From the NCBI GenBank assembly GCA_023662835.1, contig JAMPII010000020.1, positions 1 to 39,478 of the forward strand: DNA of 39,478 nt. The letters are read 5' to 3'. Of this stretch, positions 17,781 to 26,176 are shown one piece after another. The stretch comes from Muribaculaceae bacterium. GTDB lineage: Bacteria; Bacteroidota; Bacteroidia; Bacteroidales; Muribaculaceae. Position 1 is the stretch's first letter, and each line of letters starts with the position of its first letter. Position numbers and translations under genes: made by a program. The notes under the pieces were generated by a model that saw nothing but the letters and a program-made list of their open reading frames with translations, had not been told where the DNA came from and made no database searches.

Positions 17781-17834
17781 TAAAATATAACAGGGCGATA
17801 TGCAACTAGCAGCATATCGCCCTGTTATATTTTA
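17781..17834 (-). terminator. Terminator after the OmpA-like lipoprotein gene
   Basis: Perfect 23-bp inverted repeat (17781-17803 with 17812-17834), GC core CAGGGCGATATGC and AT outer arms that give a U-run on the minus strand, 22 bases after the stop. Confidence 0.9.
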
Positions 17835-17855
17835 TAAGGTAGTGTAAGCGGTTGG

Positions 17856-18554
17856 CTATTTCAGAGTTCCAGCTTCAGCCTCCTGAATCATTTCGGGGCT
17901 GGCTGTTATGTAAATTTCAACCCTTCGGTTTTGCGCACGCCCGGCTTCGGTATCGTTTGACGCAATATAATCGGCCATAGGGATCCCTTTTGCTGACAAA
18001 CGGGTAGGTGATACACCCGAATTCACAAGATAAGAAAGTACGGCATCGGCACGCTCTCCCGACAGGCGCTGGTTAACGGCAAAAGAACCTGTGTTGTCAG
18101 TGAATCCCAGAATCTGAACGTCGGTCAGTGGATTCTGCTTAAGTGAATTTGCAAATTGGCTGAGATCGGTTTGTGCCTGAGGATTCAGATTGTATTTACC
18201 AGTCTGGAACAGGATACCACCCGGGAACGTAACCTTTATTGCTTGCAAACCGTTCTGGTCTTTAGTTTCTTGAACTGTTGCCTGGGGCAATTGTTCGGCC
18301 AGCTGCTGTTGCTGTTTGTCCATTTTACGGCCAATCAGCGCACCTGCACCTGCACCTACACCTGCACCTATCGCCGCGCCGATTGCGGCACCCTTGCCGC
18401 CTCCGATAAGAGCGCCAAGTGCGGCTCCGCCTGCAGCGCCTGCGCCACCGCCAATTAGCGAATCCTTACCCATATTTGTCATAGAGCTACACCCTGATGA
18501 AGCCAATAGCGACAATGCCAGAAGTGTAGCGCAGGTTATTTTTACGATTCTCAT
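17856..18554 (-). CDS. OmpA-family lipoprotein with glycine-zipper segment
   Basis: 232 aa. Lipobox ASSGC (Cys22), then a glycine-zipper stretch (about residues 34-78: GGGAGAAGGAALGALIGGGK, GAAIGAAIGAGVGAGAGALIG), typical of membrane-inserted or oligomerising segments. It is followed by a short basic/glutamine-rich linker and an OmpA/Pal-like peptidoglycan-binding domain (about 110-220: LFQTGKYNLNPQAQTDLSQF, ILGFTDNTGSFAVNQRLSGERADAVLSYL, NRRVEIYI). Probably an outer-membrane lipoprotein tethered to peptidoglycan. Monocistronic, with its own -7 box at 18595-18602 and a strong terminator. Confidence 0.93.
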   Translation of the reverse strand: MRIVKITCATLLALSLLASSGCSSMTNMGKDSLIGGGAGAAGGAALGALIGGGKGAAIGAAIGAGVGAGAGALIGRKMDKQQQQLAEQLPQATVQETKDQNGLQAIKVTFPGGILFQTGKYNLNPQAQTDLSQFANSLKQNPLTDVQILGFTDNTGSFAVNQRLSGERADAVLSYLVNSGVSPTRLSAKGIPMADYIASNDTEAGRAQNRRVEIYITASPEMIQEAEAGTLK

Positions 18555-18930
18555 AATAAAGTATTTTAAGTTAAATTTATTAATTCAGAGATTGCAAATA
18601 TACAAACAATCAATTATCTCATAATATTAATTAATTTTAAAGATTATTGCAGTATCAAAATAGTATCAATAATCCTTATAATTAAAGACAATCAGGAGCT
18701 GAAATAGTTTTGATACAATGCATTTTTTACTTTTATTGCGATTTTAAATTCTGAAATGTGTATATTTGTGGTTAACAATGGTTATTGTCGTTGTGCATTG
18801 TTCAGGTTATGTTCGGTAGGTTTCGTCAAAAATATTGAGAGTTTCAACCAAGATGTTAAAAATTACTTGTTTTATGACCTGCCTTTAACTTAACTTTGCC
18901 TCAGAAACAAAAATTAAACCACTCAAAAAT
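18555..18930. other. 376-base divergent intergenic region with promoters and repeated GTATCAA words
   Basis: AT-rich, no gene seen. Minus-strand TATATTTG at 18595-18602 probably starts the OmpA-like gene. Plus-strand candidates are TATATTTG at 18761-18768 and TAACTTTG at 18891-18898 (with CTTG 21 bases upstream at 18866-18869), the latter 32 bases before the acidic-protein ATG. AGTATCAA occurs twice (18651-18658 and 18662-18669), and the inverted copy TTTTGATAC lies at 18708-18716, forming a 9-bp inverted repeat with GTATCAAAA at 18652-18660. Confidence 0.5.
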
Positions 18931-19449
18931 ATGGAAACAGAAAAAACTCCCGCTGGCAAAGCTACTACCTCGAAATCCAATTCAAAAGCTAAGAAAACGG
19001 CAGCAAAAGCAGCTCAGGTGCTTGGCGCTGCAGCTCTAGGTTCCGCATCGACTATGGCAGCTAATGCCGACTGGTCGGGCGAAGAAGAGGAAATTGTTGA
19101 AGACGTTAAGCAAGAACAGCATGCCTCAACCTCCTCATCGGAATCGAACAACGAGACAACTGTCCAGGACGAGCCGTTCGACCCCAACGATATCGTAATC
19201 GATGTTGACGATGTCATTGTCGACGTTGATTCAATCGAATTAGCAGATGTATCGAATGAAATTGAACCCGTTGGCGAAATCACAATCGACATTACTGACG
19301 ATGACCTTATTGTTTCGACTGATGATATCGTGGATTCAGAACCATTCAACCCAGATGAAATAATGATAGACGAACTCTACGTTGCTGAAAATGAACCGGA
19401 GGTTGACACCGATTGCACCGGCGACTTTCTTGATGATATCCTAGTATAA
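18931..19449 (+). CDS. Acidic low-complexity protein of unknown function
   Basis: 172 aa, not recognised. Three zones: a lysine/alanine/threonine-rich basic N-terminus (about 1-28), a short hydrophobic alanine-rich stretch (29-45, AQVLGAAALGSASTMAANA), and a strongly acidic remainder (from residue 51) with almost no basic residues. An imperfect repeat begins at residue 81 (EPFDPNDIVIDVDD) and again at 137 (EPFNPDEIMIDEL). No lipobox or clear signal peptide; the hydrophobic stretch is too weak to call a membrane helix. Coding bias and a promoter 32 bases upstream support a real gene. It precedes the Sel1 protein gene by 35 bases, so they are probably co-transcribed and may act together. Calcium or cation binding by the acidic part is conceivable but unsupported. 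Confidence 0.75.
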   Translation: METEKTPAGKATTSKSNSKAKKTAAKAAQVLGAAALGSASTMAANADWSGEEEEIVEDVKQEQHASTSSSESNNETTVQDEPFDPNDIVIDVDDVIVDVDSIELADVSNEIEPVGEITIDITDDDLIVSTDDIVDSEPFNPDEIMIDELYVAENEPEVDTDCTGDFLDDILV

Positions 19450-19484
19450 TTAACGATAATCAATCACCCCTTAATAAACCCAAA

Positions 19485-21020
19485 ATGAAAAAAATATTAG
19501 CTTGCGCCCTGTTAGGCAGCATGTCAATCATATCAAATCAGGCTGTTGCTCAGCAAACACTCGAAGAAGCAACCGATTCAATTAAACAGATACTTGTAAA
19601 CGCACGTGCCGGCAAGCCAAATGCGCAAAACGAAGTGGGCATGTGGTATTACAAAGGACGCCACGTGAAGCAAAATTATAATGAAGCGGCACAATGGTGG
19701 GCAAAAGCTGCTGCTCAAGGCTACGCGAAAGCAATCGGAAACCTCGGCCTCTGCTATCAGACAGGACATGGCGTTGAAGCCGACTCCTTGAAAGCCATGA
19801 AGCTATACACCAATTCAATAAAGAAAGGTAACGAAGCTTTGTTGAAACAGAATGCTGCCGCTGCCGAAAAGGGTAATGTTTTCTCTCAGGTTTACACCGC
19901 ATATTGCCTGCAGCACGGTATAGGCGCAAAAAAAGATCTTGCCAAGGCTGCCACATATTATGAAAAAGCAGCAAAAAAAGGTTCAGTCGATGCCCAGCGC
20001 GAACTCGCTATGTATCTGCTTAACGCCAACAAACCCGCCGAAGCCTATAAATGGTTCCAGAAAGCCGCCGATAAAGGTTCGCTTCCATGCATTTTCTATT
20101 GCGGCAAACTTCTTATGGAAGGTAAAGGCGTGAAAAAAGATCCCCAGCAAGGTATGATTTATATCCTTAAAGCTGCCGACGCAGGCTTTGGAAATGCCGA
20201 ATACACTGCAGCACAAGCATATTACGACGGCAACGGCGTTACCAAAAATGCTGCCCAAGGGTTCAACTGGCTTCTTAAAGCTGCTCAGTCGGGCATTCAT
20301 AACGCACAATACAAGCTTGCAAATTGCATGGTTGAGGGCGACGGATGTAGTGTTAATTACGATCGTGCAACTTACTGGTTTGGTAAAGCAATACAGGCCG
20401 GACATACGATCGCTTTCAAGAAAGAATTCGACAAAGAGGAAGGCAATCTGTATGGAAAAGCTTATCATGCTTATCTGAAGGGCCTTAAATACTATAACGA
20501 AAAAGACTTCGAACAAGCCCTCAAACAATTTAAAATTGTTCAGAAAGCCGGCGTTTCCGAAGGAAAAACAATGGAAGCTGTCATCTACGCCAACAAGGAT
20601 TATGCAAAATACAACCAGAAAAAAGGTATGAAAATGCTTAAAGAATCTGCCAAGAGCGATCCAATGGCAATGTATTTGCTTGGCGCGATGTGCGAAGCTG
20701 GTTCTGGCGTCGATCAGGATATGACGCTGGCTAAAGAATACTTGGTAAAAGGTGCCGAGGCCGGCAATCCTCTGGCAATGTGCTATCTTGGCAATATGTA
20801 CTATGAGGGTAGAGGCGTTGAAAAGAGCTACGATGAAGCTGTTAAATACTATCTCAAAGCCAAAGGTCAGCTGACTGTAAACGCAGCAAAACATCTCGCA
20901 GCATGTTACGAAAACGGCTATGGAAATCTTGAAAAAGACCCCGAAAAAGCAGAAGCTCTGCTGAAAGCCGACTACAAGAATCCGACAGATGCCGTTCTTA
21001 AACTCGTGCCTATGAACTAA
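19485..21020 (+). CDS. Secreted Sel1-repeat (SLR) protein
   Basis: 511 aa. Signal peptide MKKILACALLGSMSIISNQAVA cut before QQ, so periplasmic or exported. The rest is mostly Sel1-like helical repeats of about 36 residues, for example AQNEVGMWYYKGRHVKQNYN, AIGNLGLCYQTGHGVEADSL, AEYTAAQAYYDGNGVTKNAA and AMCYLGNMYYEGRGVEKSYD, with a non-repeat interval about residues 320-385. Sel1 proteins are adaptor scaffolds, so a protein-protein role is expected; the partner is unknown, with the co-transcribed acidic protein a candidate. Followed by a terminator. Confidence 0.92.
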   Translation: MKKILACALLGSMSIISNQAVAQQTLEEATDSIKQILVNARAGKPNAQNEVGMWYYKGRHVKQNYNEAAQWWAKAAAQGYAKAIGNLGLCYQTGHGVEADSLKAMKLYTNSIKKGNEALLKQNAAAAEKGNVFSQVYTAYCLQHGIGAKKDLAKAATYYEKAAKKGSVDAQRELAMYLLNANKPAEAYKWFQKAADKGSLPCIFYCGKLLMEGKGVKKDPQQGMIYILKAADAGFGNAEYTAAQAYYDGNGVTKNAAQGFNWLLKAAQSGIHNAQYKLANCMVEGDGCSVNYDRATYWFGKAIQAGHTIAFKKEFDKEEGNLYGKAYHAYLKGLKYYNEKDFEQALKQFKIVQKAGVSEGKTMEAVIYANKDYAKYNQKKGMKMLKESAKSDPMAMYLLGAMCEAGSGVDQDMTLAKEYLVKGAEAGNPLAMCYLGNMYYEGRGVEKSYDEAVKYYLKAKGQLTVNAAKHLAACYENGYGNLEKDPEKAEALLKADYKNPTDAVLKLVPMN

Positions 21021-21036
21021 TGAAATAACACACTCA

Positions 21037-21085
21037 AATAATACGCAGGTAAGGATCTCGAAACCCTTCCCTGCGTTATTTTTTT
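21037..21085 (+). terminator. Terminator after the Sel1-repeat gene
   Basis: Stem of AATACGCAGGTAAGG with CCCTTCCCTGCGTTATT (one bulge, one mismatch) followed by a run of seven T. Confidence 0.8.
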
Positions 21086-21096
21086 GTGCTTCACCG

Positions 21097-21254
21097 CACG
21101 GCTGACGCATCTTAGGACCCATATCATTAAGAATGCAAAAGTGTCTTCTATGGGTGTGAAGGGGCATCGTAAGAAAGCCGGATGGGACAATGATTACCTG
21201 CTCTATGCCTTAAAAAGTTTTGACGTTATTAAAAATTAAGATGCGTCAGCCGTG
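21097..21254. repeat. 158-bp cassette bounded by perfect 18-bp inverted repeats
   Basis: CACGGCTGACGCATCTTA at 21097-21114 recurs as its exact reverse complement at 21237-21254. An 11-base word GTTATTTTTTT occurs just outside on both sides (21075-21085 and 21255-21265). Inside is a 29-codon open frame (21150-21239) reading MGVKGHRKKAGWDNDYLLYA onward and a short end. Could be a transposon remnant or MITE-like element, or a long hairpin RNA with a T-run. No known family recognised. Confidence 0.5.
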
Positions 21255-21269
21255 GTTATTTTTTTTAAT

Positions 21270-21305
21270 TTTGCTATGTAGGCATAGCAAAAATTTGTAC
21301 CTTTG
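21270..21305 (+). promoter_or_regulatory. Palindrome and -7 box upstream of the AspT-type transporter
   Basis: Perfect 9-bp inverted repeat TTTGCTATG / CATAGCAAA (21270-21278 and 21283-21291, 4-base loop), followed by TACCTTTG (21298-21305), a good -7 element 85 bases before the ATG. The TTTG in the left arm is 24 bases from the -7 box, longer than usual, so the -33 assignment is weak. The palindrome could be an operator. Confidence 0.45.
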
Positions 21306-21389
21306 TCCTCTCAAAAAGCCGGCAGATTATTGTAATGACTACGGCTTTATTTTTTATGTTGCTATTAATCAAGCTCTAACGCTTATTTT

Positions 21390-23072
21390 ATGGATTGGTT
21401 TATTAATTTACTAGCACCCGGCAACACTGCTTTGGCAAGTACAATAGCGCTATATTCGTTTGTAATTGCGGTTGGCGTGTATCTTGGCAAAATCAAAGTA
21501 GGGGGAGTTTCGCTTGGTGTCACTTTCGTGCTTTTCGTCGGTATAATAATGGGTCATTTTGGCTATTTAGTCAACTCTGAAGTGCTCCATTTCATTCGCG
21601 AATTCGGCTTAATTCTATTCATTTTTTCTATTGGGTTGCAAGTCGGTCCCGGTTTTTTCTCATCGTTTAAACGCGGTGGTATGGTTCTCAACGGTTTGGC
21701 CGCCCTTATTATTCTGCTGAATGTGGTCATCGTGTTGGCTATTTTCTACATCGACGGAAACACACCCATTACCGCACTTGTAGGAGTAATGTCCGGAGCC
21801 GTAACCAACACGCCCGGTTTAGGCGCGGCTCAGCAAGCCATTATGCAGGTAAATCCAGGTGCCACCGGTGTATCCGAACAAATGGCTATGGGGTATGCTG
21901 CGGCTTATCCTCTTGGCGTGATTGGTATTATATTGTCGATGTTTGTTATCCGCTGGATTTTCCGTGTTAAAACCGACAATGAAATAAAGCAGATCGAAGA
22001 AGATATGGACAACTCCCAGCTTAAGCCGCATATTGTAACATTCAATGTTACAAACAAACTTATCGACGGTAAAAATTTGCTGGAACTTCACGATATTCTT
22101 GCCGCTAATTTCGTTGTTTCACGACTGAAGAACCATGACGGGCAAATAATTATTCCTAATTCGCACACAGTTATTCATACTGGCGACTATCTATACACCG
22201 TAATGTCGACGCAAGACGAAGAACGTTTCAAAAGCGTCATAGGCCCCGAAGTCGAAATGGACTGGGAGGCTGAGCCGAGCCCTGTTATTTCGCGTCGAAT
22301 CCTTATTACAAAAAGCAACTACAATGGTGTGCCGCTAGGACAGTTGCGTTTGCGCATGGGATATAAACTTAATGCCACGCGCGTAAACCGTGCCGGTGTC
22401 GACCTGCTGGCTTCCCCCGCATTGCGTCTACAGATGGGCGACCGCATAACCGTGGTTGGCCAGGAAGCCGATATTGCCCGTCTGGCCGATCGTCTTGGAA
22501 ACTCCGTGAAGCGTTTGAACGAGCCAAACATGATCACTCTCTTTGTCGGCATATTCCTAGGAATTGTGGTTGGCTCAATTCCAATAATGTTCCCGGGTAT
22601 GAGTGTGCCGATGAAGTTAGGCCTAGCCGGAGGACCATTGGTTGTAGCTATCCTTATCAGCCGATTCGGTTACAAAATTAAGCTGGTAACCTACACATCG
22701 TCGGCTGCTTCGCTGCTGATGCGAGAGATTGGTATCTGCCTCTTCCTTGCTTCGGTAGGTATTGCTTCCGGAGCTAACTTCGCCGAAACAGTGTTCAACT
22801 ACACCGGTATGTGGTGGGTTATCTGGGGCTTCATGATCACAGTGATTCCATTGCTGGTTGTCGGTTGCATAGCACGCGGCGTATATAAAATTAATATGTT
22901 GTCGATTATGGGTCTTTTTGGTGGTGGCATGACCGACCCGCCCGCTTTGGCCTACGCCAACAACTCAACAGGCAACGATGCTCCCGCGGTAGCCTACTCA
23001 ACTGTTTATCCATTGACAATGTTCCTGCGAGTAGTTTCAGCCCAGGCACTTGTGCTCTGCCTGGCATCATAA
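21390..23072 (+). CDS. AspT/YidE-type putative antiporter with two TrkA-C domains
   Basis: 560 aa integral membrane protein of the aspartate-alanine exchanger (AAE) family. N-terminal hydrophobic half (about 1-195) includes the family signature GVMSGAVTNTPGLGAAQQA. A cytoplasmic middle holds two RCK_C/TrkA-C domains (about 210-290 and 300-375: GKNLLELHDI, DYLYTVMS, and GVPLGQLRLRMGYKLNATRV, GDRITVVGQ). A C-terminal hydrophobic half follows (about 385-560), with the second copy GLFGGGMTDPPALAYAN. AspT exchanges aspartate for alanine; the substrate of this branch is not known. Monocistronic. Confidence 0.9.
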   Translation: MDWFINLLAPGNTALASTIALYSFVIAVGVYLGKIKVGGVSLGVTFVLFVGIIMGHFGYLVNSEVLHFIREFGLILFIFSIGLQVGPGFFSSFKRGGMVLNGLAALIILLNVVIVLAIFYIDGNTPITALVGVMSGAVTNTPGLGAAQQAIMQVNPGATGVSEQMAMGYAAAYPLGVIGIILSMFVIRWIFRVKTDNEIKQIEEDMDNSQLKPHIVTFNVTNKLIDGKNLLELHDILAANFVVSRLKNHDGQIIIPNSHTVIHTGDYLYTVMSTQDEERFKSVIGPEVEMDWEAEPSPVISRRILITKSNYNGVPLGQLRLRMGYKLNATRVNRAGVDLLASPALRLQMGDRITVVGQEADIARLADRLGNSVKRLNEPNMITLFVGIFLGIVVGSIPIMFPGMSVPMKLGLAGGPLVVAILISRFGYKIKLVTYTSSAASLLMREIGICLFLASVGIASGANFAETVFNYTGMWWVIWGFMITVIPLLVVGCIARGVYKINMLSIMGLFGGGMTDPPALAYANNSTGNDAPAVAYSTVYPLTMFLRVVSAQALVLCLAS

Positions 23073-23083
23073 ACGCTAACTAC

Positions 23084-23130
23084 AACAGAAAACAGGCTGC
23101 AATTCGAGAGGATGCAGCCTGTTTTCTGTT
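23084..23130. terminator. Two-way terminator between the AspT-type and GH106 genes
   Basis: Perfect 18-bp inverted repeat (AACAGAAAACAGGCTGCA with its complement at 23113-23130), 11-base loop, serving convergent genes. Confidence 0.88.
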
Positions 23131-23146
23131 TGGGGTAACTACCCGC

Positions 23147-26140
23147 TTACTTTTTATGGATGAGTTTCACCGGGCCGAGCAAACCGGATTTCTGTAACGG
23201 AGAGTCGGCGGTATAATGTTTGTATGTAGTGAATGTGTATCGTTTGCTGGGGCGAGATGATCCGTTAACCAGCCATTCGGGCCATTCGTTGTCCTTTATG
23301 CCGTCATCGGGAAGGTGTTCATCGCCGATCAACCTGTTAACCCACAGGTTTGTTACCTCTACAGTCAATTTGTTTTCACCTTGTTGCAATGCGTCGGTGA
23401 TGTCGATTTGCCATGGTTTGCACCATACTATACCAACATCTTTACCGTTTACAATAACTTTTGCCATATTTTTCACATTGCCAAGGCTCAGCACAACATT
23501 TCCATCCTCAGGTTTGTCGACGTTGAAAGTAGTGTTGTAAACAGCCGTGCCTGAATAGTAACGTATACCTTCGTCCTCCGATTTGCTCCAATCGAACAAG
23601 GTGTCGGCAACTACTGATTCCGGTCCGCCCCATTTAGTATCGAATGCTATTTGCCATTCTCCATCGATTGTTTGCATATCAACTTTTGTCGGGAAGTTGG
23701 GCGCACCTGTGTTGACGGGCTTGCCGGCAAACACAATGAAATAGCTCTCAAACGGTTCGAATTCCAGCGCGATTTCGGTTGTAGTTCCGTTGTCATTGAA
23801 CGATGTTAAGTTTCTGGTGCTTCCGTCCATAGGATTCCACAACTGGGGTTGTTTGCCGCTGACACGGAACGTGCATTTAGACGTTACAGATTCTTCGGTT
23901 CGGTTCGATACGAAGTAGAAGTCGATGTCGCCTTTGCGCTCATGAATGTAACGCATGTCGTCGGGCTGTGCGGCGAAGTCGGGAAGTATGCCCAGTTTGT
24001 TACACAAAATTTCGGATGTAACCGAGTAGTCGGCATACAGATTGTCCTCTTTTTCCAGAATCTCAGTGCCTGTGAACACGGTTCCCTTGCCGAATTTGCG
24101 TTCAGCCAGTCCGTCAGCAGACGCTTCGTCACCCCACACTTCGGCAACCATTGACTGAAGATTAACGTCCGATTCAGGATAGCCGCTGAGACCAGGCGTT
24201 TGTTCGGGCGGAAGACCAACCAATACCGCGCCTGCTTCGACAAGCGATTTTATCTTGGCCATCATTTCGGTTGTCATTGTCTTGAAATGGGGCAACACCA
24301 TAATGCGGTATGTGGCTCCCGATGGGAATACAATCTTGCCATCCTTCACTGTCGCATCACGTAGCAACGATGGCGGACATGCATCGAAGCTATAGCCGCG
24401 TTTGTCTATGAACCAGTCTCCTACAAGGGCCGATTTAGGTGCGCGAAAAACATAGGGCGCTTCTTCGGGGGTAAGGTAAAGCACATCGGCCACGGGTGTG
24501 CCCGTTTGAAGCATGTATTGGCAACGGGAAACATAAGTGTGATAAGCACCTACATAAGGCCACCATGTCTGATTTCTGTCCCAATGAACTCCGTACGGAC
24601 CCATGGTAACACCCGGACGCAGCGAGTCGGGAAGCGTTTGATGCTGATATGTATGATAAACCAGTCGGTTTATTCCGGCAGCGAATGTCCAGTCGTTCTG
24701 GTTTTTCATTGATGCCGGGTGCTGACGCCAGCCGTCGAGGTGGGCGGTGAACGATTCGGCCGGCACAATATGCTGGCCTTTTACGTGAGCCATTGATGCT
24801 GCTTCCACAGCACTGAACGATGTGTTGAACCCTTCGCCATAGCTCCAGAATTCTGCCATAGGAACATCGGCCGACGCTCCAAGTTCCAAATCCTGCATGG
24901 GATTCATGTCGTATGGCTCTATGGTCAGCTGCATCCCGTTTTTATTGGCATACTTGCGCACCAGCGACGAGTGGTTCTGAATCATCAGCTCCTGCATTGT
25001 CTGGCGAACGTCCCAAAGGAAGCGCTCCGTAATGTTCTTGTCGCCTACTATATAGCCTGCATAGGCAGGATAATATGGCTGCGGATCGTAGCCGCGACGC
25101 TTTGTAAATTCTTCGCGCCATTTAGGAGTCCAGTTCTGTGCGCCTACCTCCCAACTGTCTATGTGCAGATACTTAAGGCCTCCCTGGAGAGTAGTATCGC
25201 GGTTGCCGAGCATTGCCAGCAGTTCTTCAGTGAATATTTTAAGATGTGCGTTCAAGGCTGAAGAGTCAGCTTTGTCGCTCTCAAATCCAACGCCGGGAGT
25301 CGGCGCCGGACGTGTGACGGCTCCATTGTTCCTTGCGACAAAGCGCATTATTGTCCAATCTCCTTCGGGTACATCCCATATCAATGTGTCGCCATTCATT
25401 TTGTCCGTCAGGTCAATCACCTGAGCTACTTCGATGATATCTCCTTTATAAGCATCGGCAGATTCATTGTCACGGCCGTAAAATTGTTTTACATTTGGAG
25501 AGGAGCTGTATGGCTCGCGGTAGTAAAGCGACTTAAACTTATATTCGTCGACAAAAGTTTTTCCTTCTGTTCTGGGGAATGCGAGCACAGCGATGTCGGT
25601 GTAAAAACTATCGCGTCGCGCTTTCAATTCCGGTGTCAGAGCCCCTTCGCCGAAGTAGGGCATTACAGGCGCCGGAACATCCAGCTTTATCACCTGTTTG
25701 CTGCCTCCGGTTACATTGGTTTGGCCTGATGCTATATGCTGCATCGACTGTTCCCCTTTAACCCATGGGCCGCCGCTTCCGTTCCATCCCGGGCCTATAC
25801 CTAGAGTCATTCCTATGCCCAGACGCTCGCATTCACGCACAGCATGAACAAAACATTCTTTCCATTCGGGGCTGAAGAAATCGACATTACCGCGCGGGAC
25901 GCCAACGTTAACTTCCAGGAAGGTGACATAGCCTATGCCAGCTTCTTTCATCGCTTCCAAATCCTTTGTCAAACTCTCTTTTGAGATATTGCCGTCCATG
26001 AAATACCAGTACACTCCCGGACGTGCCGTCTCTGGCGGATTTACGAAATTCTCGCGCATAACCGCCAGTTCGTCGGTGCTGCTGCATGCTCCTAACGAAA
26101 GCGCTACACACAGCCCGGCTACAGTTTTGAAAATATTCAT
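23147..26140 (-). CDS. GH106-type alpha-L-rhamnosidase lipoprotein
   Basis: 997 aa. Lipobox LSLGAC (Cys19), so a lipoprotein. The N-terminal catalytic region has the family's features: PPETARPGVYWYFMDGNISK, GIGYVTFLEVNVGVPRGNVD, FFSPEWKECFVHAVRECERL, GPGWNGSGGPWV, LKYLHIDSWEVGAQNW and the long TIM-barrel-like body. The C-terminal part (from about 850) carries a galactose-binding-like beta domain (YYSGTAVYNTTFNV, VNGKDVGIVWCKPWQIDITD, NKLTVEVTNLWVNRLIGD). GH106 enzymes remove alpha-L-rhamnose from plant pectins and other glycans. It lies 36 bases after the isomerase-like gene with no terminator between them. Specificity is inferred from family; GH106-like proteins with other activities exist. 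Confidence 0.88.
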   Translation of the reverse strand: MNIFKTVAGLCVALSLGACSSTDELAVMRENFVNPPETARPGVYWYFMDGNISKESLTKDLEAMKEAGIGYVTFLEVNVGVPRGNVDFFSPEWKECFVHAVRECERLGIGMTLGIGPGWNGSGGPWVKGEQSMQHIASGQTNVTGGSKQVIKLDVPAPVMPYFGEGALTPELKARRDSFYTDIAVLAFPRTEGKTFVDEYKFKSLYYREPYSSSPNVKQFYGRDNESADAYKGDIIEVAQVIDLTDKMNGDTLIWDVPEGDWTIMRFVARNNGAVTRPAPTPGVGFESDKADSSALNAHLKIFTEELLAMLGNRDTTLQGGLKYLHIDSWEVGAQNWTPKWREEFTKRRGYDPQPYYPAYAGYIVGDKNITERFLWDVRQTMQELMIQNHSSLVRKYANKNGMQLTIEPYDMNPMQDLELGASADVPMAEFWSYGEGFNTSFSAVEAASMAHVKGQHIVPAESFTAHLDGWRQHPASMKNQNDWTFAAGINRLVYHTYQHQTLPDSLRPGVTMGPYGVHWDRNQTWWPYVGAYHTYVSRCQYMLQTGTPVADVLYLTPEEAPYVFRAPKSALVGDWFIDKRGYSFDACPPSLLRDATVKDGKIVFPSGATYRIMVLPHFKTMTTEMMAKIKSLVEAGAVLVGLPPEQTPGLSGYPESDVNLQSMVAEVWGDEASADGLAERKFGKGTVFTGTEILEKEDNLYADYSVTSEILCNKLGILPDFAAQPDDMRYIHERKGDIDFYFVSNRTEESVTSKCTFRVSGKQPQLWNPMDGSTRNLTSFNDNGTTTEIALEFEPFESYFIVFAGKPVNTGAPNFPTKVDMQTIDGEWQIAFDTKWGGPESVVADTLFDWSKSEDEGIRYYSGTAVYNTTFNVDKPEDGNVVLSLGNVKNMAKVIVNGKDVGIVWCKPWQIDITDALQQGENKLTVEVTNLWVNRLIGDEHLPDDGIKDNEWPEWLVNGSSRPSKRYTFTTYKHYTADSPLQKSGLLGPVKLIHKK

Positions 26141-26176
26141 AAAAGCTATTTTATTTAATTGGTTTTGTTCAACTTA

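Noticed and set aside
19983-21167. 394-codon open frame antisense to the Sel1-repeat gene
   Set aside because: Cys/Phe-rich shadow of a repeat gene with skewed codons; the plus-strand Sel1 protein has a signal peptide and clear repeats.
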